From JAJYSO01 sp964586655 (lineage in GTDB: Bacteria; Bacteroidota; Bacteroidia; Flavobacteriales; Flavobacteriaceae), in assembly GCA_964586655.1 (NCBI GenBank), contig CAZPGY010000008.1, forward strand, positions 1 to 64,000: a DNA stretch of 64,000 bases. The letters run 5' to 3'. Positions 42,942 through 51,720 of the stretch are shown piece after piece; positions within the stretch are counted from its first letter, which is position 1, and each line of letters starts with the position of its first letter. The notes beneath the pieces are model-generated. The model did not search any database. It saw nothing but the letters and a program-made list of their open reading frames with translations, and was not told where the DNA came from. The translations under genes and the position numbers were made by a program.

Positions 42942-44303
42942 TTAAAACTGGCGGATTCTAAAAGGGTTTTCCTTGCGCATATAGCTCTGGATGATATGTC
43001 GAGCATCAGGGGTGTTTTCCATAGGGGTTAGCAGGTGTTGAATGATGTGAGGATTGTCAATTTGGTGATTTAAATCATAATAGGCCATTCCTTTAAAAAT
43101 CCCGTTTTCAATGAGTAAAACCCCTTTTTCGGCAGGATGTCGCCCCGGGCCAATGAGTAGTTGATTTTGTCGATTAAGATCCTGTGTTTTAAGAAATTTG
43201 TTTACCCTTTTGTTGTAAGATTGTGGTTTTTCCTTTCCTACACAAGCTCCGTGACATTTTTTGAGGGCATAGGCAAAACAGGCGCCTGAGGTGCGGTGTA
43301 GGTCGGTTAGTTTTTCGCAGAGTTCGAATTTATCTGCCATTTTTGCCAAATATTTTTTCCCTTGATTGATATTGACAAAGGTAGCCACAGCCTTCTTTTG
43401 GGGGTGCGCTTTTCGCAATTTTAATCGGATAAATCCATTTTTATCTTTATGCGAATAGAGGGCATAGTCAAAAAGATGAGTTTTACGGAGGGGGTTGTAT
43501 TTGGGTTTTAGTTTTTTAATTTCTGCATTTTCAATCAGTTGGGCGAAGAGCAAGTTGCCGGTTAAATCGAAGGTAATTTCACTCACTTCCTGTTGAATTT
43601 GACGAGCCTTGGGATTGTCTTTGGAAAAATATTGATTCAGCTTGGTTTTGATGTTTTTGCTTTGTCCTATATAAATGACTTCTCCTTTCTTGTTGTGCAG
43701 ATAGTAAACCCCGGTTTGCGTGGGCAGTTTGTTGAGAAGAGCGAGCAGCGTATTGCCAACCTCAGCTTGCGAACGATTTTTGATGTATTCTTGAACAATA
43801 TCTTTTTGGGTGTCTTTTGAGAGCAGGAGTTTAAACAGCTTGACAGTAGCTTGTGCGTCTCCGATGGCACGATGCCTGTCGGTCAAAGGAATACCGAGGC
43901 GTTTGACTAATTTCCCCAAGCTGTATGAAGGCATGTCGGGAATTAATTTTCTCGACAATTCAACGGTACAAAGGTGCGCTCGGCTGAACTCCTGATTGAT
44001 TCGACGGAATTCGGTGCGCAACAGGCGATAATCGAATTTGGCATTGTGGGCCACAATGACACAGCCTTCGGTTATTTCAAGGATGCGCGGAGCCACTTCC
44101 CGAAATTTGGGTGCATAACGCAGCATGGCATTGTTGATGCCGGTGAGTCGAGCAACAAAGGTTTGAATTTTTCGTTCCGGATTGATTAGACAGGAAAATT
44201 GGTCGACAATCTTTTGTCCATCAAATTTATAGATGGCAATCTCGGTAATCCCTTCTTCATTATACTTCCCGCCGGTAGATTCTAAATCGAGAATGGCATA
44301 CAT
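42942..44303 (-). CDS. DnaQ-like exonuclease fused to GIY-YIG nuclease
   Basis: The 453-residue protein joins a DEDDh exonuclease (1-170) to a UvrC-like GIY-YIG domain (~200-285) and a C-terminal region. Exonuclease motifs are DLEST (Asp6, Glu8), VIVAHNAKFDYRLL and HRAIGDAQ. The GIY-YIG core is GVYYLHNKKGEVIYIG, followed by KNIKTKLNQYF and LIENAEIKKLKPKYNPL. The latter keeps the glutamate and Asn, but where UvrC has KxR (catalytic Arg) this protein has KTK. Relatives are annotated as DNA polymerase III epsilon/Cho-like repair nucleases in many bacteria. It is the last gene of a minus-strand operon with YggS 36 bp upstream. Confidence 0.88.
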   Translation of the reverse strand: MYAILDLESTGGKYNEEGITEIAIYKFDGQKIVDQFSCLINPERKIQTFVARLTGINNAMLRYAPKFREVAPRILEITEGCVIVAHNAKFDYRLLRTEFRRINQEFSRAHLCTVELSRKLIPDMPSYSLGKLVKRLGIPLTDRHRAIGDAQATVKLFKLLLSKDTQKDIVQEYIKNRSQAEVGNTLLALLNKLPTQTGVYYLHNKKGEVIYIGQSKNIKTKLNQYFSKDNPKARQIQQEVSEITFDLTGNLLFAQLIENAEIKKLKPKYNPLRKTHLFDYALYSHKDKNGFIRLKLRKAHPQKKAVATFVNINQGKKYLAKMADKFELCEKLTDLHRTSGACFAYALKKCHGACVGKEKPQSYNKRVNKFLKTQDLNRQNQLLIGPGRHPAEKGVLLIENGIFKGMAYYDLNHQIDNPHIIQHLLTPMENTPDARHIIQSYMRKENPFRIRQF

Positions 44304-44339
44304 AAAACTAAAATATCAGAGAGTAGTGGAGAAGCGGGA

Positions 44340-44999
44340 TCAGTGGTATTCGCGTTCTCCAAAAATTTTACTGCCAATGCGCACCATGTTGGAGCCGTTT
44401 TTTAACGCAATTTGATAGTCGCCGCTCATGCCCATGGAAAGGATTTTTAATTCGGGGAATGTTTTGGCAAAAGCATCAAAGTTTTTCTTGAGGAATCGAA
44501 ACTCCTTATCGATTTGTTTTTTACTCTCGGTGAGCGTAGCCATTCCCATCAGACCGACAATTTTGACATAATCCATATTGGCATATTCTTCTGAAGTCAA
44601 AATATTGTTTAGGGTCTCCAAATCCATTCCAAATTTACTGTCTTCTTCTGCTATTTTAAGTTGCAATAAGCACTTGATGACTCGGTTTTCTTTTTTGGCG
44701 CGTTTGTTGATTTCTTTGAGGACTTTCATTTTGTGTACGCCGTGAATCAAACTGACATAGGGCGCCATATGTTTTACCTTATTGGTTTGTACATGCCCAA
44801 TCATGTGCCACTCAATATCCTTGGGCAGTTGTTTGTATTTTTTGGTCATCTCCTGGATTTTATTTTCCCCAAAAACACGCTGCCCCGCTTCATAAGCTTC
44901 CATGATGGCACTTGTGGGTTTTGTTTTTGATACAGCTACCAAACACACCTCTTCTGGTAACTCTTCTTTTATTTTTAGTAAATTTTCCGCAAGGTTCAT
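44340..44999 (-). CDS. YggS/PLPBP family pyridoxal phosphate protein
   Basis: The 219-residue PLP-binding protein with alanine-racemase-like barrel has the cofactor lysine Lys25 in LVAVSKTKP. HMIGHVQTNKVK, KIVGLMGMAT and LSMGMSGDYQIAL are all typical. The family regulates PLP and amino-acid balance without known catalysis. It lies in an operon with DUF1015 and the DnaQ/GIY-YIG gene. Confidence 0.93.
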   Translation of the reverse strand: MNLAENLLKIKEELPEEVCLVAVSKTKPTSAIMEAYEAGQRVFGENKIQEMTKKYKQLPKDIEWHMIGHVQTNKVKHMAPYVSLIHGVHKMKVLKEINKRAKKENRVIKCLLQLKIAEEDSKFGMDLETLNNILTSEEYANMDYVKIVGLMGMATLTESKKQIDKEFRFLKKNFDAFAKTFPELKILSMGMSGDYQIALKNGSNMVRIGSKIFGEREYH

Positions 45000-45062
45000 C
45001 TCAATAAAATTTTAAGATTACGCTTAATTAATGCATTTTGATAATCGGGCAAGTTACGGCTT

Positions 45063-46301
45063 TTAAAACTCATAAATAAGGATTCCACTGCGCAATTTGG
45101 GCTCGATATAAGTGGCTTTGGGCGGCATTTTCAAACCGTCGTCTGCCACTTCTTTAATCTCGTCAATTGTAGTGGGCAACAGTCCAAAACCCACAGCATA
45201 TTCACCGCTGTCTACTTTGCCTTTGACATAGGTCATGTCGTTTTTGCCATGTGAGTAGGAAATACGATCGTTGTTGCGCAGGTCATCAATGCCGAGGATG
45301 GGTTTTAAAATAGTTTTATACAATATCTGTACGTCTAATTTGGATAAAGAATCTTCAGATTTATATTGGTGCTTACGCAGGTAAAGGGAGTAGAAATCTC
45401 CATCGAGATACATGGAGAAATGCTGCTTACGCGAGGGCTTGTAATAGTGATTCCCCCGATTTTCAATTCGAAAATGGGCATCCAGTTTAATCAAAAAGGC
45501 TTCCTTGGACAATCCGTTTAAATCTTTGACCAGTCGGTTAAACTCGTGGATGCGCAAATTGCTCTCCGGAATGCAATACGCCATAAAATAATTGTAAGCT
45601 TCTTTTCCTTGGTGTTTGGGATTGTTTTTTTTCATTTCCTCAGCCAAAAGATAAGAAGAAGCTGAACGGTGATGCCCATCGGCAATATACATAGATTTTA
45701 TATTGGCGAATTGCTTTTCCACTTCTTTTACAATCTCCTCGTCATCAATACTCCACAGATAATGCGTGTCGCGGTAGGTGGTGGTAAACTCATACTCTGC
45801 CCGAGTTTGATCTATTTTTTTATAAATGTCCTGTAAAACTTCGTTGTCGGGATAAGTCAACAAAACCGGTTCTGCATTAAAGCCCACGGTCTTGAGGTAT
45901 TCTTTAAAAGTTTCTTCCCGTTTGGCCAAGGTGTCTTCGTGTTTTTTGATGTGGTTGTTTTTATAATCGACCACATTGGCAGCGCCTACAATACCCCAGA
46001 ATACCTGATTTTCTCGATTGACGATTTTGTGAAAGTAATAACTCGGTTTTTCTTCCCGTAGAAAGATATGCCCTTCCTTAAACTCTTCATATCGATTTTT
46101 GACCAGCTGAAAACGCTCCGGACCCGATATCTCTTTGTGATATTTATAGCCGGGATTGACAATGTGTAAAAAAGAAAACGGATTGGTGTCTAAGCGTGCT
46201 TTGCGTTGAGCTTCGGTATAGCTCTCATAGGAGCGCGAAGCAATTAAGCCCACTTTATCTCGGGTGGGGCGAATGGCGCGAAATGGTTTGATCTTGGGCA
46301 T
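45063..46301 (-). CDS. DUF1015 family protein
   Basis: The 412-residue soluble protein of the DUF1015 family starts KPFRAIRPTRDKVGLIASRSY (the classic N-terminus) and has the central motif YIADGHHRSASSYLLAEEM. It ends in PPKATYIEPKLRSGILIY. Its biochemical function is unknown; phyletic links to one-carbon or amino-acid metabolism are suggestive only. It lies 9 bp after the 3-hydroxyacyl-CoA dehydrogenase gene in the same operon. Confidence 0.9.
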   Translation of the reverse strand: MPKIKPFRAIRPTRDKVGLIASRSYESYTEAQRKARLDTNPFSFLHIVNPGYKYHKEISGPERFQLVKNRYEEFKEGHIFLREEKPSYYFHKIVNRENQVFWGIVGAANVVDYKNNHIKKHEDTLAKREETFKEYLKTVGFNAEPVLLTYPDNEVLQDIYKKIDQTRAEYEFTTTYRDTHYLWSIDDEEIVKEVEKQFANIKSMYIADGHHRSASSYLLAEEMKKNNPKHQGKEAYNYFMAYCIPESNLRIHEFNRLVKDLNGLSKEAFLIKLDAHFRIENRGNHYYKPSRKQHFSMYLDGDFYSLYLRKHQYKSEDSLSKLDVQILYKTILKPILGIDDLRNNDRISYSHGKNDMTYVKGKVDSGEYAVGFGLLPTTIDEIKEVADDGLKMPPKATYIEPKLRSGILIYEF

Positions 46302-46310
46302 AATTTGATT

Positions 46311-47198
46311 TTATAAGAATTGGTCAGCCACTTTTTCAGCCTTCTTACTTTGACTGTAATCATAAAAACCTTCTCCGGATTTGATTCCTTTTTTACCGGC
46401 CAATACCATATTGACCAAAAGCGGACAAGGCGCATATTTGGGGTCTTTAAAGCCATTATACATCACTTCTAAAATAGAAAGACACACATCCAACCCGATA
46501 AAGTCAGCCAGCTGCAAAGGACCCATTGGATGTGCCATTCCCAGTTTCATGACCGTGTCTATTTCTTGAACACCGGCCACACCGTTGTACAAGGTTTCTA
46601 CGGCCTCGTTAATCATGGGCATCAATATACGGTTGGCGACAAAACCGGGATAATCATGAGCTTCTACCGGTACTTTCTTGAGGCTTTTTGCCAGTTCAAC
46701 TACGGTTTGGGCGGTTGTGTCACTTGTACTGTAGCCTCTAATAATCTCGACCAGTTTCATCATCGGCACCGGATTCATAAAGTGCATCCCGATGACTTTT
46801 TCGGGGCGTTTGGTGGCTGCCGCAATCTTAGTGATGGAAATTGAACTGGTGTTGGAAGCCAAAATCGTTTCTGCAGCGCACAGGTCTTCCAGTTGACTGA
46901 AGATATCGAGCTTGAGCGCTTCGTTTTCAGTGGCAGCTTCTACGACCAACCCCACGTCTTTTACGCCTTTTTCAAGTGCCCTGAAAGTGGTGATGTTGTT
47001 TAAAGTGTCAGTTTTGTCTGCAGCCGATATTTTTTCTTTTTTTACCATGCGATCCAGGTTTTTGGAAATGGTATCCATGCCTTTTTTGAGGCTTTCTTCA
47101 GAAATATCGATCAGATTTACCGCATATCCGAATTGTGCGAAAGTATGTGCGATGCCGTTACCCATTGTACCGGCACCAATAACAGCTATATTTTTCAT
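46311..47198 (-). CDS. 3-hydroxybutyryl-CoA/3-hydroxyacyl-CoA dehydrogenase
   Basis: The 295-residue NAD-dependent enzyme has the Rossmann loop IGAGTMGNGIAHTFA, the segments SSISITKIAA and VIGMHFMNPVPMMKLVEIIRG near the catalytic His, and the C-terminal ADFIGLDVCLSILEVMYN. It oxidises L-3-hydroxyacyl-CoA in fatty acid or butanoate metabolism. It is the second gene of the operon, 4 bp after the Gfo/Idh gene. Confidence 0.93.
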   Translation of the reverse strand: MKNIAVIGAGTMGNGIAHTFAQFGYAVNLIDISEESLKKGMDTISKNLDRMVKKEKISAADKTDTLNNITTFRALEKGVKDVGLVVEAATENEALKLDIFSQLEDLCAAETILASNTSSISITKIAAATKRPEKVIGMHFMNPVPMMKLVEIIRGYSTSDTTAQTVVELAKSLKKVPVEAHDYPGFVANRILMPMINEAVETLYNGVAGVQEIDTVMKLGMAHPMGPLQLADFIGLDVCLSILEVMYNGFKDPKYAPCPLLVNMVLAGKKGIKSGEGFYDYSQSKKAEKVADQFL

Positions 47199-47202
47199 AA
47201 AA

Positions 47203-48195
47203 CTACAAGTTTAATTGTTGTGTATTTATATGTTGATTTAATTTTTCTATAATTTGGTTGGCTACTTTTAAAGCCTTGGCTCCTTGATGCAGACTTACCT
47301 TTGTGGGTTTGTTATTTTCAATGGCGTCTGCTAAGCTCTCCAACTCGTCAAGAATAGCGTTGTTGTCTTTAACTTCGGGATTGTCAAAATAGATTTGCTT
47401 TTTCACCCCCTCCGCATTTTGCAAAATCATGGCAAAGTCGTCGGGATTTTCGGGAACGTCTTTCATTTTAACCACCTCACATTTCTTCTCGAGAAAATCG
47501 ATTGAAATATAAGCATCTCTTTGGAAAAAACGCTGTTTACGCATGTTTTTTAAGGAAATCCTACTGGCCGTAAAATTGGCGACGCAACCGTTATCAAACT
47601 GTACCCGGGCATTACAAATATCGGGGGTTTTACTGATTACGGGAACTCCACTGGCACTGATTTTTTCTACCTGCGCATCCACCACGCTCAACACCGTGTC
47701 AATATCGTGAATCATAAGGTCTAAGACCACCGGCACATCGGTTCCGCGGGGATTAAATTCGGCCAAACGGTGGGCTTCGATAAATAGGGGATGATCTATT
47801 TTGTCATTAACCGATTGAAAGGCAGGATTAAAACGCTCTACATGCCCCACTTGCCCCTTCACCCCTTTTTTTTCTGCCAGCTCAATTAAGGCTTTTGCTT
47901 CTGCATAGGTGTGAGTAATTGGTTTTTCAATGAAAATGTGTTTCCCGGCTTGCAATGCTTTTTCGGCCATTTTATAATGGGAAAGAGTAGGGGTTACAAT
48001 ATCCACCACATCAACTTGAGCAATGAGTTCTGCTACCGAGGAGAAAGAACGATATCCTAATTCGGCAGATACTTTGGCGGCATATTCTTGATTGAGGTCA
48101 TAAAAACCCACGAGCTCATACCGATGGGAGGCTTCGGCTAAACGCAAATGAATTTTGCCGAGATGACCGGCACCAATCACACCAATTTTTAACAT
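47203..48195 (-). CDS. Gfo/Idh/MocA family oxidoreductase
   Basis: The 330-residue NAD(P)-dependent oxidoreductase has GVIGAGHLGKIHLR at the N-terminus and GKHIFIEKPITHTYAEA with the EKP motif of the family, and a C-terminal alpha/beta domain. The substrate is unknown (sugars or related compounds in the family). It is the first gene of a five-gene minus-strand operon, with a -7 box at 48213-48220. A 380-bp gap to the plus-strand channel gene holds no other gene. Confidence 0.9.
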   Translation of the reverse strand: MLKIGVIGAGHLGKIHLRLAEASHRYELVGFYDLNQEYAAKVSAELGYRSFSSVAELIAQVDVVDIVTPTLSHYKMAEKALQAGKHIFIEKPITHTYAEAKALIELAEKKGVKGQVGHVERFNPAFQSVNDKIDHPLFIEAHRLAEFNPRGTDVPVVLDLMIHDIDTVLSVVDAQVEKISASGVPVISKTPDICNARVQFDNGCVANFTASRISLKNMRKQRFFQRDAYISIDFLEKKCEVVKMKDVPENPDDFAMILQNAEGVKKQIYFDNPEVKDNNAILDELESLADAIENNKPTKVSLHQGAKALKVANQIIEKLNQHINTQQLNL

Positions 48196-48212
48196 GGACT
48201 ATTCATTTTTGG

Positions 48213-48220
48213 CAAAAGTA
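48213..48220 (-). promoter_or_regulatory. -7 box for the Gfo/Idh operon
   Basis: CAAAAGTA on the plus strand reads TACTTTTG on the minus strand, 18 bp upstream of the start codon. Confidence 0.5.
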
Positions 48221-48541
48221 CTATTTTTTTAAGACAACCGGTTTTCTGAGTTTATGGATTTTGTGAGAGAAACATATCTTGTTCTGAAAAAAACACCTTT
48301 TTAAGGAATCGAATTAAAGTTTAAACAAACAGAAAAAAAAATGAGAAAATTCTTTTTGACAAAGCTTAAAAGAATAAGGCTAAAATGATTTATGATTTTA
48401 ATGCGCTCGTCAATAAAAACGGAAAAGAAGCGCGTTTTGTTTTAGGATTATCCGCAATAAATTAAAGTTTTAATTGTATAAAACGGATTCTTTTTTGTTA
48501 ACATATTTGAATGAAAAAGCCGTCATTATACTAATAATTTA

Positions 48542-48549
48542 TATATTTG
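48542..48549 (+). promoter_or_regulatory. -7 box for the MscS-like gene
   Basis: TATATTTG lies 30 bp before the ATG at 48580. It sits inside the extended open frame from 48547, supporting the later start. Confidence 0.45.
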
Positions 48550-48579
48550 CCCAAATTTAAACCACTAAATTATTTACTT

Positions 48580-49773
48580 ATGGACTTTACACAAGTACTA
48601 AACAATTTTGGAGACAAGATTGCCACTGCCATTCCCGGCATTATTGGCGCATTGATTGTCTTGCTGATTGGTTGGCTTATCGCCAAAGGAATCGAAAAAC
48701 TTATTGTTAAATTGATGCAGAGCACTTCTTGGGATGAGAAACTCTTGAAAGGAGCTTCTGGCGGAAAGGATACCAATAAGTTTGTCGGTAAGCTTTTCTA
48801 TTATTTGATAATGATTATTGTATTCTTGATTGTGCTCGAGATGTTGGGTATTACTTCTGTACTAACCCCGCTTGAAACCATGTTGACTGCATTCTTAGGA
48901 TTTATTCCTAAAATCATTGCTGCTGCAGTCATCGGCTTTATCGGCTATATGATTGCCAAAGTGGTATCAAACTTGGTTGGAGCTGCTGCCGGTGTAATCG
49001 GTAAATGGGTCGAAAAAATAGGAATTAAAGATACAGATAAAGTTGTTAAGGTACTTAAAACTTTTGTCTTTGTCATCATTTTTATTCCCTTGCTGATTCA
49101 AGCTATTAATGCTTTAGAATTAAATGCTATCGGTGATCCGCTCAATGCCCTCCTCAGTGGATTTATCGGAATTATCGGTAATGTGATCATTGCTGCTATT
49201 ATTCTGACTATCTTTATTTGGGCCGGTAAATTGTTGACCAATTTCCTTAAAGATCTGTTCAAAGATTTGGGCTTGGATAGCATTGCAGAAAAAATAAAAT
49301 TGAACCAAATGCTTGGAGAAAACACTTCATTCTCTAAGTTGATTGCCAATATTCTTTACTTCTTTATTGTTTTCTTTGGTGTAATTACTGCCTTAGAAAT
49401 GTTACAATTGGAGCAATTGAGCGCTATCTTGGATCAAATCTTAGAGATTACCGGCGCTATTGCATTTGGAGCGGTTATTCTTGTTGTGGGTACCTTCATT
49501 GCTAACTTGATTTACAATGCAATGACCAACTCCAATAAAAATAAATTTGCTGCCAATATCGTGCGCATTGCCATTATGGGACTTTTCATTGGTATGTCTT
49601 TGAGAGCAATGGGTATCGCCAATGAAATTGTAAACTTGGCTTTTGGTCTTACTCTTGGTTCTTTGGCGGTTGTTATTGCCTTGGCTTATGGCTTGGGTGG
49701 ACGCGAAGCTGCCGGAGAGCACTTCAAAGAAATTATCCAAAAATTGAAGAGCGGTAATAAAGAGGAAAACTAA
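48580..49773 (+). CDS. Mechanosensitive channel-type protein with repeated helices
   Basis: The 397-residue multi-pass membrane protein contains several copies of a conserved helix-hairpin repeat: IPGIIGALIVLLIGWLIAKG, then GFIPKIIAAAVIGFIGYMIA, and GAIAFGAVILVVGTFIA. It ends with LTLGSLAVVIALAYGLGGREAAGEHFKEI, which resembles the TM3/pore region of MscS-like channels. It is likely a CmpX/YnaI-type small-conductance channel for osmotic downshift. ATG 48580 (MDFTQVLNNFGDK) is preferred over the upstream in-frame codons because the -7 box lies there. A strong terminator follows. Confidence 0.82.
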   Translation: MDFTQVLNNFGDKIATAIPGIIGALIVLLIGWLIAKGIEKLIVKLMQSTSWDEKLLKGASGGKDTNKFVGKLFYYLIMIIVFLIVLEMLGITSVLTPLETMLTAFLGFIPKIIAAAVIGFIGYMIAKVVSNLVGAAAGVIGKWVEKIGIKDTDKVVKVLKTFVFVIIFIPLLIQAINALELNAIGDPLNALLSGFIGIIGNVIIAAIILTIFIWAGKLLTNFLKDLFKDLGLDSIAEKIKLNQMLGENTSFSKLIANILYFFIVFFGVITALEMLQLEQLSAILDQILEITGAIAFGAVILVVGTFIANLIYNAMTNSNKNKFAANIVRIAIMGLFIGMSLRAMGIANEIVNLAFGLTLGSLAVVIALAYGLGGREAAGEHFKEIIQKLKSGNKEEN

Positions 49774-49816
49774 ATCTCAATCTCATTTGAAAAAATGAGT
49801 TTGATAAAGTTTCAGA

Positions 49817-49850
49817 AGAAAGGATGTTGCATACGCGGCATCCTTTCTTT
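49817..49850 (+). terminator. Terminator of the MscS-like gene
   Basis: AGAAAGGATG (49817-49826) pairs perfectly with CATCCTTTCT (49839-49848) over a 12-nt loop, 44 bp after the stop, with a T-rich tail. Confidence 0.75.
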
Positions 49851-49952
49851 GTTGTGTGCCGGTGACGAATTAAATAAATTGTTTTTTTAAACGATAAAAA
49901 ATATTATTACCGGCAAATAATAAAGGAAAATCGATTGGATTAAATTATGTTT

Positions 49953-50121
49953 ATACCAATTTTATTTATTAAATAGTCCAAAGATTTATAGGATAAATTT
50001 TAAAGTTCAAGGCAAAAAACGTAGACATAGCAGTAGCTATGACGTCCCGCAGTGCGGGATTAACGCAGAAATTTGAAATTTAGACATAAATATCGGGCTA
50101 TTTAGTATGTATAATTGGTAT
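49953..50121. repeat. Palindromic dispersed repeat, family 1, copy C
   Basis: This 169-bp element runs from ATACCAATTTTATTTATTAA to TATGTATAATTGGTAT. The end arms differ from copies A and B but remain complementary to each other (ATACCAATTnTAnnTAnTAA on both), so pairing is kept while sequence changes. The core matches copies A and B (GGCAAAAAACGTAG; CATAGC..TAGCTATGACG) and carries the central hairpin CCCGCA-G-TGCGGG. It lies between the MscS-like gene and the DUF6913-dapA operon. Confidence 0.85.
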
Positions 50122-50187
50122 TACTCCGTAAATTGAAGCAAAAGGAGGCTGTTATTGTCTATCTGTGCGATCAGAAGGTTGAAATCT

Positions 50188-50700
50188 ATGCTTAAGCGCT
50201 TAAAAAATCGTATTGCTCGTCAACGCATATCGAAATTGAGGGGTAAACATTTTCCTAAAAAAGTTAAAAGCCTGCGTTCAGTCGGGCTTATTGTCGATGC
50301 CGATATCTTTGAGGATCCGGCACATACCAAAACTTTGATTGATGCGTTAACCCAAGAAGCCGAGAAGCTTCAAGTTATTGCTGTCAATGCTTCAAAAGTA
50401 GATTTTGCAATCCGGGATGTATTGTCGTTTAAAGAAAAAGAAATGAACTGGCAAGGCAAGTTTGCCTCCTCGGGAGAAGCATATAAATTTCAGCACCTCC
50501 ATTATGAAGTGTTGATCAATTATTTTGTAGAAGCCTCGCCGCGGACGGTGCTGTTGAGTATGGGAACAAAGGCAAATTTGAAGGTGGGCTTGGCTGTTGA
50601 AGAGGTCGGAATAAACGATTTCAACATTGCAGTAAACCCAAATGAAATCCATAAGTTTGTCGGTGCAATTAAAACCTATTTACCAAAATTAAATCAGTGA
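50188..50700 (+). CDS. DUF6913 family protein
   Basis: The 170-residue cytoplasmic protein belongs to a Bacteroidota family always found upstream of dapA. The N-terminus is highly basic (MLKRLKNRIARQRISKLRGK), and the rest is an alpha/beta domain (VGLIVDADIFEDP; FVEASPRTVLLSMGTKANLKVGLA). The function is unknown. The open frame begins at 50155, but ATG 50188 gives the usual N-terminus. It ends within 4 bp of the dapA start, so they are cotranslated. Confidence 0.8.
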   Translation: MLKRLKNRIARQRISKLRGKHFPKKVKSLRSVGLIVDADIFEDPAHTKTLIDALTQEAEKLQVIAVNASKVDFAIRDVLSFKEKEMNWQGKFASSGEAYKFQHLHYEVLINYFVEASPRTVLLSMGTKANLKVGLAVEEVGINDFNIAVNPNEIHKFVGAIKTYLPKLNQ

Positions 50701-50702
50701 CT

Positions 50703-51584
50703 ATGAAAAAATTTAAAGGCATGGGCGTGGCTCTCATTACGCCTTTTACGCAAAATGGAGAAGTTGATGAAAAAAGCCTTCGCAAGGTTGTGCGCTATCA
50801 ATTGGAAAACGGAACCGATTACTTGGTGGTTTTGGGGACGACCGGGGAATATGTAACCTTAACTGCGGAAGAAAGAGAACAGGTTAAGAAAATCATTGTC
50901 GATGAAAATGGCGGACAACTGCCCTTGGTATTAGGAATTGGCGGAAATGACACCGCGGCTGTTTGCCAACAGTTAAAAACCGAGGATTGCTCTCAATTTG
51001 ATGCCTTATTGAGCGTATCTCCCTATTATAACAAACCTTCGCAAGAAGGCATTTATCAACACTTTAAAGCTGTTTCAGCGCAGGCTCCTTTACCGGTGAT
51101 TGTTTACAATGTACCCGGACGTACTTCGTCTAATATCCTGCCGGAAACTTTGGCCCGACTGGCCCGAGATTTTGACAACATTATCGGGGTAAAAGAAGCT
51201 GCCGGTGATTTGGTGCAAGCCATGAAAATTATAGACCAAGTACCCGAAGATTTCTTGGTCATATCGGGAGATGATATGATTGCCCTACCCATGGTTTTGG
51301 CCGGCGGAGCAGGGGTGATATCAGTTATTGGAGAAGCTTTTCCCAAGGCGTTTTCACAAATGATACAGCTGGGACTGGAAAGAAAGACAAGCGAGGCCTA
51401 CCATATACATTATCAACTGGCTCCGGCCATTGATCTTATTTTTGAAGAAGGAAACCCTTCGGGAGTCAAAGCCGTTTTTCATAAACTCGACTTGGCAGGC
51501 CTGCAGGTAAGATTGCCTTTGGTAAAGGCCTCTGAAGCTTTACAAACAAAGATTAATGATTTTGTAGATCATTTTCAAGCTTGA
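50703..51584 (+). CDS. dapA: 4-hydroxy-tetrahydrodipicolinate synthase
   Basis: The 293-residue TIM-barrel enzyme of lysine and diaminopimelate synthesis condenses pyruvate with aspartate semialdehyde. The Schiff-base lysine is Lys164 in NIIGVKEAAGD, and Tyr135 (VYNVPGRTS) and the GTTGEYVTLTAEE loop complete the active site. It sits in the conserved Flavobacteriia block with DUF6913, bamD, rpoZ and coaBC. The ATG at 50703 follows the DUF6913 stop by 2 bp; a GTG at 50697 is less likely. Confidence 0.97.
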   Translation: MKKFKGMGVALITPFTQNGEVDEKSLRKVVRYQLENGTDYLVVLGTTGEYVTLTAEEREQVKKIIVDENGGQLPLVLGIGGNDTAAVCQQLKTEDCSQFDALLSVSPYYNKPSQEGIYQHFKAVSAQAPLPVIVYNVPGRTSSNILPETLARLARDFDNIIGVKEAAGDLVQAMKIIDQVPEDFLVISGDDMIALPMVLAGGAGVISVIGEAFPKAFSQMIQLGLERKTSEAYHIHYQLAPAIDLIFEEGNPSGVKAVFHKLDLAGLQVRLPLVKASEALQTKINDFVDHFQA

Positions 51585-51693
51585 ATTCGCTCACAGCTTT
51601 ACATAGAGAAAAGCAAAAGCCGAATTGGATTTCAAGATTGAAACCAATTGAAGGCATAATGCTTTTACATTTTTAAAATAGAACAAAAAACAG

Positions 51694-51701
51694 TACTTTT
51701 G
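51694..51701 (+). promoter_or_regulatory. -7 box for bamD
   Basis: TACTTTTG lies 4 bp before the ATG at 51706 and 19 bp before the ATG at 51721. This spacing makes 51721 the more natural start. Confidence 0.5.
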
Positions 51702-51720
51702 CAAAATGCTTTTAAAGTCG

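Noticed and set aside
48340..48465. Two very short ORFs (about 15 and 26 codons) in the Gfo/Idh-channel gap
   Set aside because: No conservation can be judged, there is no promoter or start context, and chance frames are expected in AT-rich sequence.
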